64,000 nucleotides of DNA from Strigamia acuminata (Eukaryota; Arthropoda; Chilopoda; Geophilomorpha; Linotaeniidae): contig OX442314.1 of assembly GCA_949358305.1 (NCBI GenBank), positions 14,005,060 to 14,069,059 of the forward strand, given 5' to 3'. The notes under the pieces are model-generated. The model saw only the letters and a program-made list of their open reading frames with translations. It made no database searches and had not been told where the DNA came from. Of the stretch, positions 1-8,600 are shown piece after piece (positions within the stretch are counted from its first letter, which is position 1; each line of letters begins with the position of its first letter). The position numbers and the translations under genes were made by a program.

Positions 1-1621
1 CACAAAGACTTCATTCTTTTCGAATTCTCGTTTCCACGCGTCAATATCCCAATCGTCTACTTTCATCGAGCCTGTGTAATGGCCGACTTGCAGTCCCGTG
101 TGCTGTCTTATGACAGTAGCTTGCTGGGCTACTAATGGCACTAAATATCATAAAAAGAATTTTGAAATTAATTAATCGGTGAATTAATTAATTGCAGTGT
201 ACTCTGTGTGGTCCGGACATAGCAAGGGCCCCAGAAAATTGTCCAATCAGGCGAGTATATGTTCTCTCTTATACAGCGCTTCTGAAAGTACGTAATGTGT
301 CTAGACCAACAGACCATCCGGATGGAAAAGAAAATTTAACAATGCAGGTTATTAATTGGTCTCCACCAAACTTGTAGGCATTTCGAGCTGTCCGGGCTGC
401 GCTATGGCCAGGGCCACCGAAACCATATCTAGCCAAAAGGGCTGAAGACCCGGGGTGACGGGTGTCAAAAGGCACCGGGCGCTTCCTACGTAATCTTCGT
501 TTATGTGCAACATTTATAACTTGTTCCTATCTATATCTCGTGTGTTCTGTGGAGAGTTCATCTATTGTAGTCATTAGTTGTGACCTTGATGAAGTATTGT
601 TATGACTCGTAACAATACTTCGGGGGACCAGATCACTGTTCTCTGATGGAAAATCACGGGGAAGTGTTGGAGCATTCATAATCCATTCCATGATATCTGA
701 CACGAGCAAGAGACACCTGATATTTTTAGCCCAGGATGCTTTGATGTATTAGGATGGCCTGGCTATGTCCGGACCACACAGAGTTCACTCTAATTAAGGG
801 AAATAAAATTAAAATTAAAGCACCTGTTTTCGCAAGGAAAAAAGTTCGTTTGCCGCCACGAGAAAATGGTTTCTTAATAGATTCCATCATTTCTCTTATA
901 AGCATTACAGCAATGAATGTTTTGCCTGAACCTGTACCAAGGCAAACTACTATATTCTTCTTGACTGCTTTTTCCAGCAGTTCAACCTAAGATAAAAATT
1001 TTTTAAAAAAAATGAGAGAACTTGAAGTAGCTCATTTAATTCATTTGAACAAAATTCACGAGCAACATTCAAAAAGTCGTGTTTTGTTTTTTCTGGATCT
1101 TTTCGATCGGGCGCACCAACAAGTGGAAAGGTGCTAATGGGGCAAAAATTGTCTTGGATAAGCAAAAATTAAAACTCTGGCTCCGGGTGCAAGATTTGTT
1201 TTCTGCAACTTTGCTTTTAACATCACAAAATAAAAGCACTAAAAGCAATAACACGACTTTTGGAATGGACCTATTATTTTAAAAAAATTAAAATTTGACA
1301 ATCAATAGCTAAGTAATGTGTCATTCGAAATCTAATCAGAAAGATAGTTAAGGTAAAACTATCACTATCGCGAAACCAAACCCGACACAAAATATAGAAA
1401 CTTTTTAAATGCAAAATTAAATTTTACTCAGTTTCTTAATTTATTTGAAACCACACTGAGACCTAAAGATGTTTGATTTTCATCAGAAAGAATGTCAGTT
1501 AAATCTTAATGTGGGATTGCATCATTGCCATCTTCAGTCCAAAAACACTTACGAGAAATGCACTTACTTGGTACTGTCGTGGAATAAACCCGGATTCATC
1601 GCTTGATTCTGATTCTGCCAT
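1..1621 (-). CDS. DICER: Dicer copy A, 5' part (cut by window edge)
   Basis: First three exons of a Dicer ribonuclease, read on the minus strand: 1568-1621 ([18 protein letters not shown]), 824-986 (helicase motif [11 protein letters not shown]) and 1-140 (start of the main helicase exon, PLVAQQ...). Splice sites are GT-AG and in the same positions as in the two complete copies at 5613-17674 and 21353-30572. The rest of the gene lies left of the window, so whether it is intact cannot be judged; what is visible has no stop or frameshift. Dicer cuts long dsRNA or pre-miRNA in the cytoplasm. The ATG at 1621 was chosen because the same 18-residue start is conserved in all three copies and the upstream in-frame extension is not. 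Intron 1 is only 581 nt because a block carrying NF-kappaB/IRF-like motifs in copies B and C is missing here. Confidence 0.9.
195..790. mobile_element. Old TIR DNA transposon in Dicer copy A intron 2
   Basis: The ends are inverted copies of each other: CAGTGTACTCTGTGTGGTCC at 195-214 and its near-complement ending at 790, both running on into GGACATAGC. Flanks read TAATTG/TAATTA, a likely short target duplication. The same element sits at the same place in copies B and C, so it was inserted before the Dicer duplication. No transposase reading frame was seen. CAGTG-type ends fit hAT, but the superfamily is uncertain. Confidence 0.6.
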
Positions 1622-1697
1622 CTTTCTCACTGCGACAAATTCGGAGACTTGGCAAAGCAAGTCAACGTCGCCAATTAACAATTTGTCCCCTCACGAG

Positions 1698-1741
1698 TAT
1701 ATAAACAAAATCACAAACAGGGGAAATCCCTTTCAGTTTCA
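1698..1741 (-). promoter_or_regulatory. Dicer copy A promoter: TATA-like box, kappaB site and IRF element
   Basis: Read for the minus-strand gene, a TATATA box lies at 1698-1703, about 77 nt before the ATG. Just upstream is GGGAAATCCC (1721-1730), a palindromic match to the Rel/NF-kappaB consensus, abutted by TTTCAGTTTCA (1731-1741), i.e. TGAAACTGAAA on the gene strand, matching the GAAANNGAAA core bound by IRF proteins. The block is kept at the same distance in copies B and C. Binding is inferred from motif match only. Confidence 0.6.
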
Positions 1742-1944
1742 TTTTCTGCACTCCTGATAGGCTTCCGCGAGTCATGTGATACAAACTAGCCTCCATCGAA
1801 CCTCGCGAGGATCAATAATTAGTTTACGCTTCTATCCGAGCCTTGGTGTTCCTAAAGAAATCTTCACTTGATCCAAATATTAAATTTTTTCAATAATTTA
1901 TCTTCAAATAATGATCGTATGAAGGACGCATATCTTTTTTTCCT

Positions 1945-2209
1945 CAGCGTCTCGACCGATCATCCGCCTATTACCGATTGCCAGACATCTATAAGCGATC
2001 AACGCTCCTTTCGGACTCATTTTTGTACCGCGCCTTGCGTGTTTGGAGACCTAACCTAACCGAATTTGAATTAGGTCAGATTAGGTTAGATCTACCTAGG
2101 GTCTACAAACTCTCAAGGCGCAGTGCAAAAGTGAGTGTGAAAGAGGCGTTGATCGCTTATAGATGTCTGGCGATGGGTAATAGGCGGATGATCAGTCGAG
2201 ACCACGGTG
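1945..2209. repeat. Fold-back repeat with TTAGG-like tip (A side)
   Basis: Two arms of about 130 nt are reverse complements (for example ATCTATAAGCGATCAACG on the left and its complement on the right). The tip of the hairpin holds CCTAACCTAACC and AGGTTAGGTTAG-type motifs. A second copy lies at 18041-18312, in the matching place upstream of Dicer copy B. No coding capacity; a MITE-like element. Confidence 0.75.
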
Positions 2210-3004
2210 AAAGAGAACAGGTGTCGGAGCTTTGGCCCGATAAGTATCCGATAAACGAAATTTGTCACCATATGGCGCTGAAAACATATGGGCCTTGTTA
2301 TGTAGTCTCGAATCTCGATGTATTTTAAAAGAGCTGGCGATCTGTGGAAATGCACTTAACAATTACCATGTTTACATGGTCACAGTTTTCCAGATAAGTG
2401 AATATTCGGACTTTATTTATCTGGATTACCGTTTGCGTTTACATGACGTTAGTTTTCTGGTAAACATGACGTCATACGAGAATTACCCATACTGCACTTT
2501 GATTATCTGGAACAACAAAATGGCTGTTGATCCATTTTAGCCATAGCCTAAACAAATGAAATGGTGGTTAGGAAAGAGGTTTTTGCTTGAATCTTTGCAA
2601 TGGTGCCGAATAAGCAAATTCTGATCTTGAAAATGGCGGTTTTAGCTGATTTCACATTGATGTCGGCACCAAATGTCGTTGGTACGTAGGCCTAACGTAT
2701 TTTTACTACAACGATCCGACGATATCCCAATCCAAGTTTTTGAATTTTCGCATGCACGGGTGTTTACATGCAGTTTTCAATGCGCAAAACGCCCAAAATC
2801 TAGCTCGTACAACTGGAATTTAGTTTTCCAGATAAGTCTGTCTTTTCTAGAAAACTGATTTGTTTACATGATCAGTTTTCCAGAAAAGTAAAATTCGCAT
2901 TTTCACTTATCCAGATAACTAAGTGGCGGTTTTAGCTGATTTCACATTGATTTCGGCACCAAATGTCGTTGGTCCGTAGGCCTAACGTATTTATATTTAT
3001 ATAT
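2210..3004. other. Repeat-rich spacer upstream of Dicer copy A
   Basis: No gene seen. 2210-2360 matches the sequence after the fold-back repeat near copy B. From about 2360 it is built of recurring GTTTTCCAGATAAGT-like pieces, and a 69-bp segment (GGCGGTTTTAGCTGATTTCA onward) occurs twice as a direct repeat at 2634-2702 and 2924-2992. Copy C lacks this block, so it looks like inserted repetitive DNA of unknown class. Confidence 0.5.
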
Positions 3005-3557
3005 TTATATTTTTAGAAATTGCTTACTTGGTGTAATAGTTGAATCTGCCATATGGATTCGACAGTTTGCTGATCTCAGTCAATCCGGTGGAGGAAAAAG
3101 CTATATTAAAGGTATATTTGCTCGTAAAAACTGTAATTTCACACCGAATAAGAATTCAGGTGTTTATCTTCACCAATAAAGGAAATTTAATGTTTTTCCA
3201 TTTTTGTATCTCAGGTGAATTGACTGCAAAATAAAATTCAAAATGGCCAGGGAACCTGTGATCCTGAACGTGTACGATATAGTAGGCGCATTCGAAAAGT
3301 AATTTGCACTAAACGACCAGTGCAACTGGTAGTGTAAATTTCAAGTTAAACGACCCAATTTTCGAGTTTCAAAATAAATTTTTGTGTAAAATTCAGTAGT
3401 GTAAATTCAAGTGTAAATATTAAATTAGTCCAAATAATAACCACAGTCATTATTGTTGTTGTTTACTCTAAAAAAAAAACAGGAGATTATAAAAACATGA
3501 TTATAAAATGTAAATTTATTTTAATTATTTGTATTATTAATATTTATTTCCGAACGG

Positions 3558-3790
3558 GAATCGGCTGAACATCCGCCTCAATCGCACAAATGCGGCCGAA
3601 CACCGGCCGCATCAGATCGCACAAACGCGGCCGAACGTCGGCCGAACGTCGGCTGCATTCGATTGTACAAATGCGGCCGAACGTCGGTCGAACGTCGGCC
3701 GTATTCGATCGTACAAATGCGGTCGAACATCGGCCGCATTCGATCGCAAGAATGCGGCTAATACCTGCTAAAAAATTGTTCTTGCGATCG
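3558..3790. repeat. Minisatellite of GCGGCCGAACGTCGGCC units
   Basis: Five to six head-to-tail units of about 35 or 46 bp, each starting near CACAAATGCGGCCGAAC and ending near CATTCGATCG. The longer units carry the GAACGTCGGCC core twice. It is much more GC-rich than the AT-rich surroundings and lies wholly inside the transposon at 3285-4013. Confidence 0.8.
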
Positions 3791-3920
3791 ACATCGTTCC
3801 AACCGATCTAACGAAAATCCAAGATGGCTGCCAGCAAGACCCGATTTCAACGAGAAAACTCGTTGCACGGAGATTTTAAACGGAAACGTGGCGTACAGGC
3901 CGTTTCCGTTTAACCAGTTT

Positions 3921-3993
3921 ACACGACATTTACACGAATTAATTCGTGTAAATGTCGTGTGAAAACGAGTGTAAACACGTTTACACTCGTTTT
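3921..3993. repeat. Perfect 40-bp palindrome followed by a 32-bp near-palindrome
   Basis: 3921-3960 is an uninterrupted 40-bp palindrome (ACACGACATTTACACGAATT and its complement). 3962-3993 is a second one, AAAACGAGTGTAAAC with its complement, imperfect only at the centre. They lie side by side near the right end of the TIR transposon and would form two adjacent cruciforms or hairpins. Confidence 0.8.
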
Positions 3994-4506
3994 AATGACT
4001 TTTCGAATGCGCCTAGTATGTAATTATAATGAAATAATTGGTTTTTCTGTTCGTATTTTTCATTTTGGTTTTTTGTTTAGAATTGGATCAACGATTTATA
4101 CGTCGCAAACGTGTTGGGTATTGGGGTTTATCACTCCGGCATTGAAATTTACGGCGCAGGTGTGTAAACAAAATTGATTTTTGATTTTATTTTTGCTTCA
4201 GTTTTCTGAATAGAGTACGCCTACGGAGGACACCCGTATCCATTTACTGGAATTTTTGAAATTGCTCCTCGTTATGCTGAAGACCTGTGCAACTAATTTA
4301 AATTCAAGTAAATTTCGGATTGAAAGAAATTAAAATTCTTCTAATTGTTTCAGGCACTCCATTCCAGCCGCCCAGAATTCACCTTAACCCATTCACCGAC
4401 CCAAGTAACGGTTTCCATACCAAATTCGCACGTTACCATCTTCAAACTGCTTTTATTGATTGCGTTTGTCGCCGTGCCAATTGTAGCATCGACCTTGCCA
4501 ATTATA

Positions 4507-5031
4507 ATGCCTTCCAACCAAATGGGCCGCGCTCTCAGAGACGATGCAATTGTCAATTGGGCAACTCATAGTGCGACCTTAATTGCTCTAGCACATTTAG
4601 CTTCCGATGACCGCTTACCCGAATTGCTCAAACTTCATGACGAGGCTTTCGTCGAGGCTTTGAGTGATGCAATTTTGACGCCTTTGGAAAATGATATTGA
4701 TAATCGAAAGACTAAACAACGTATCAGTGATTCCGTTCTTAAGTTAATTCAAATCGTTAAATCTTGGGACAACTTTGGGACCGAGGAAAATGAAGAAACG
4801 GACGAGGAAGAGGAAACTGTACCAGATAAAACGAGAGATAGTGAACCCGATAATTATAGCGCTATTGAAAATGGTAAAAAATTGATAGATTTTTTTTATA
4901 AGACACAGAACAACACCTGCAATGTATTACGAGAAGTAAATAAATTATGCTCAACCAAGATGTATCAACGATTATTTCATTTCTTACGCATGCGCAGTAA
5001 AGATAAACGCACCACAATCAATGACCATTGA
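4507..5031 (+). CDS. Unrecognised ORF X, copy 1
   Basis: An open frame runs from the DESI2 breakpoint (about 4365) to a stop at 5029-5031; the first ATG in it is at 4507, giving 174 residues. I do not recognise the family. Upstream of the ATG the frame encodes a hydrophobic stretch (LLLLIAFVAVPIVAST) that could be a membrane segment if the true start is earlier. The middle is helical and charged (LKLHDEAFVEALSDAI) and is followed by an acidic run (EENEETDEEEETVPD). A damaged copy lies at 19158-20148, so the sequence was part of the duplicated Dicer block, converging on the Dicer 3' end. It may be the last exon of a gene whose front was lost at the breakpoint; coding status is uncertain. Confidence 0.35.
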   Translation: MPSNQMGRALRDDAIVNWATHSATLIALAHLASDDRLPELLKLHDEAFVEALSDAILTPLENDIDNRKTKQRISDSVLKLIQIVKSWDNFGTEENEETDEEEETVPDKTRDSEPDNYSAIENGKKLIDFFYKTQNNTCNVLREVNKLCSTKMYQRLFHFLRMRSKDKRTTINDH

Positions 5032-5612
5032 CCAATCACACTTTTTGTTGAATACTTTATTTCCTTCTGAAATTAACAAATTTAATAGAAAAAAAAACAC
5101 TTGTAAATGCACAGGGCTGCTGAGAGACAAAATGACACCACAAACAAACATTGTTGTAGCGGCCCAAAGAACAAAAAAATAAAAATAAATAAATACTGCA
5201 CTACATGCAAGTGGCGCGTGTCTAACACCTAAAACTTAGCCTAACTAAAATGGCTGTGGCTTGCACCACCTGTGCTTAGCAGCGGCTCCGCTAGGGACAA
5301 TAACTTTTAATTTTGTCAAAACAAAAAATACATAGTTTTTGTTATTATTAGATTTATATTTTTACTGGCAATTAAACAACATTAAAAATATGTATTTTGT
5401 ACTCTCACAACAGTGCAAAACCCAGTGAAAAAACTTGAGGCACAACAATATTAAACTACCACAGCAATCCAAATCCAATGAAAAGCATTGTTAAGTAGCT
5501 GATCCACCATTATGACAAATACTGCATCAGTGATGAAATAGTTTCAGAACGGTAGATCAGCCACTTATCAATGCCCGCCAAAGACAATCAAGAATAATAA
5601 AACGAATAAACT
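5032..5612. other. Spacer between ORF X and the Dicer copy B stop
   Basis: No gene seen. 5037-5160 is repeated after ORF X copy 2 (twice there). 5450-5612 is almost identical to 21180-21352 and is likely the 3' UTR of the Dicer copies. Confidence 0.5.
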
Positions 5613-8600
5613 CTATAAAACCATAGGTTCAACATCACAGACTTCCTCCACTTCGATTTCATCCATCTCAAATATATCATCCAAAGTGAGAGGTTTTTGT
5701 TCCCCTAGTGAATTCGGATCCAAGCCACCGAGACTCTTCAAATTATTGCTACTCTTCTTCACAAATCGCAGAATAAGTTTCGCGACGTTTATTTTAGCTT
5801 GTCTCGCATTCGCTCCCACACCGCGGAACGTTTTCGCAACTAATCGTACAGTTACAACATACTTCTGCGGTTCGTCTTCATCCCTTTTGGCTTCTGGTAC
5901 TGCTTTGCTGCAGTCCAAAAAAATAACACCGTATGATGAAAACTACAGATTTATTTCATTACCTTTAAGTACCTGAATTTAATGTCGGGGAATATCTCGT
6001 ACACTTCTCTTACGGGGGCCTTGGGTGTGTTTATCGTATACTCTTCTGCAATATCAATAAAAATTGTAATAACTTTTCAATATAGTCCAACCCCATTACA
6101 GCAAATCGTTCATTCAGATTCATGAATTTGATTAAATTTCAATTTTACACTGGTGAGGTATTGGTGCATATGTGGGTTTTCGCTTTTACAGGGTCAAGTT
6201 GGAAAAATAAGGGAGCGGATAAAATTCCAAAGCCTGCCTGTACAAGTTTAAAGAGAGAGTCATTTACAAACTCACTTCACTTACTTTTGGCTTACCAGCT
6301 TAACTGGCAAACTCAAGCTAGCTAGGTAGCTAGCGAGAAACTCCCGCCAAAATCTCCTCCAAGAATTTCCTCACAATGCTGATTGGCTGTCAAAGTCACA
6401 TGACCAAAACACCAGCAAGCTTGAAGCTGGTAAATCTAACTCGGTTTGATCGAAGCGGATGAGTACAAGCTCGCTTCAAACAATGCTACCAGTCGCATCT
6501 CGATGTCGCTCCTGAATCGAGAACACATTTATCGCCACACGAACACTCTAGTGAATATTTTCAACGACATGTTTGCAGCAAACCCTACAACCAAGGCAAA
6601 TTCTAACAAGTTTGAATCAACAATTAAGAAAATTGTTAAAATTGTTAAAAATGCGAAACCACTAAGCCTCGTTTCGGGCGACCATGCGGTCGCTAGCCGA
6701 AAACGCAGAAAAACCACTGAATCTAGCCAGCCCGACACAAAATCGTCTGCTCTGGACCAACGTATACACTCTCCCTACGTATCTGGCAACATTTCAGGTG
6801 ATTCCAAAGAAATTAATCTCGTGGCTGACGGCTGCGATGACCGCGATCGTCGTGTCATTTCTGACACCAATTCGTCTGTTCACGATCACCGTGACCGCAC
6901 TGAGGATGTTCCCGCTGGCCCTGGCAACTCTGCTGATCCCCAAACTGCCGTTTTCGCGACCCCAGACCCACCGGATCCACCGCCACCACAGTCGATCATC
7001 GACGTTGACGCTGACACTCATGCCGCCGCTAATTCGGCCCTTGATCCGCCGTCACAACTAGACCAAATTCAAGCTGCCATTGCACGAATGCTAACCTCGT
7101 TAGCCATCATGAACAATACAATTAAGGTACATTCAACTGAAATCACTGCAATGAAAACTGGCTCGTTCAGCAGTATCGATCGCCCGGCCACTCTTCCGAC
7201 TGCCCCGCCGCGGCTGCTGTTACCGCTACCAACACCGCCGCCCCCGTCTTCGTCGTTGCCGCCGCCTCGACTGCCCCCGTCCTTGTCGACGTCAACCGTG
7301 ACCACGTCGTCAACACCGCTGTCGTACGCCCAAGCGCCGCTCCCCATCACCGTCCACTCAACCACCGTATTGATTCTGAAATCAACACTGAAGTCCAGTC
7401 GCCGACTCGCCAAAAGGCCTATCCCTCACGGCGTACTGCCCCTCGCCTCCGCTCGAATATTGGAAACGTTGTCGGCAGCTCCCTACGTGCCGCTACGTCT
7501 CTAAATGACCGCCCAACTACTCGAATCATCCTGTGTAACCTGCTGGCCGCCACCACGAGTGACGAGGTCTGCAAATACGCAGAGTCCCGTGGCCTGACCG
7601 TCCTCCAGTGTGATAGATGGACAAAAGAAAACAGCAGGATCAGCAAGCCTTTCTTCCTTCGTATTGCCTCGGACGATCTTGCCTCACTCCTCTCCCCCAA
7701 CCTGTGGCCCTGCAGCATTGAGGTCCGTCCCTTTCACGGCAAAAATCCCCCCCTCGTTTCTTCTACCCAAATTAATATGTAATTCGTAATTTGCATCTGT
7801 AATTTTTTACTCACTTGTATCTCATCTCTTTTTACTCCTTTGGAGTGCGAATAAATAAATAGATAAATAAAAACCAAACTTGTGTTTGCTCAAGCAAGTT
7901 TTTAGCCGCTTTTTCAAGTAAAAGCAAGCTTTTAAATTTTACCTGCTCCCTTGTGTTTCCACCCTTTAGATTTAGACTATATAAAAAATAACAACAAACT
8001 AACTAATAATCGGTTCCATCATTCTGAAATAAACTCTCCAGACTGCATCCAAACTGCATCCACTATCCAAATAAATAGCTCCGGCTACAGATTCGAATAC
8101 ATCACCCAAAGCTTTGGGCACTTCAACTTCCTCCTCATCTAGACACTCATTTTCTTCATATAACGACTGAAAATAAAGAGAAAATATAAACAAAAATAAA
8201 ACAAATTCGGACGTCTTAAACTAAACCTTTTTTTAAGCTCACCATAATATTTATTCTATCTCTCTCCACCAATGCCAGAAATTTATTTATGGCATTAAAC
8301 AAACTTGGGCTTCTAGCATTCAAACGATGATGAAAATGAAACTGCACAGCTAATTTGGCAAAAGTGATGTTATTAACCAAAGCCGACCTCATATCAGTCA
8401 ACTTCCCCGGCGGAAACTTCCTCTTGTCTTCGAAAAGATGCCAGGTAATCAAATAATCTTTTTAAACAAAAAATAATTAATTCAATTCGTAAAATATTTA
8501 AATTGCATATTCAATTAACCTAAAATTGCATCTCCAAGAAATTCGAGTCTCTGATAACAATCAGTCACCTGATTATTGTAATACGAAGGATGAGTAAAGG

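Larger units (their letters stand above)
3285..4013. mobile_element. TIR transposon inserted in the DESI2 pseudogene
   Basis: The ends are inverted repeats, GGCGCATTCGAAAAGT at 3285-3300 and its complement at 3998-4013, flanked by a 5-bp duplication TAGTA (3280-3284 and 4014-4018). Removing element plus one TAGTA restores the DESI2 exon 1/intron 1 sequence, so the ends are well defined. It is non-autonomous: the interior holds a GC-rich minisatellite and two strong palindromes but no transposase. Superfamily not assigned. Confidence 0.8.
3005..4364 (+). pseudogene. Broken DESI2 copy (exons 1-3 and a scrap of exon 4)
   Basis: Duplicate of the intact DESI2 at 31371-32304. It keeps the 5' UTR exon and intron, exon 1 (3243-3281), exon 2 (4081-4159), exon 3 (4214-4307) and only 11 nt of exon 4 (4354-4364), where similarity stops. 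It is dead for three reasons: a 729-bp transposon sits at the exon 1 donor, the donor-side ATG codon has become ATA, and exon 3 has a TAA at 4294-4296 where the intact gene has CAA. Its head-to-head position with Dicer copy A mirrors intact DESI2 and Dicer copy C. Confidence 0.85.

Noticed and set aside
3558-3790. Regular repeats with similar spacing, reminiscent of a CRISPR array
   Set aside because: Units vary in length and sequence, there are no distinct spacers, and it lies inside a eukaryotic TIR transposon; it is a minisatellite.
7069-7718. Minus-strand Gly/Asp-rich ORFs
   Set aside because: Complement of the proline/serine-rich gag-like frame; low-complexity shadows.
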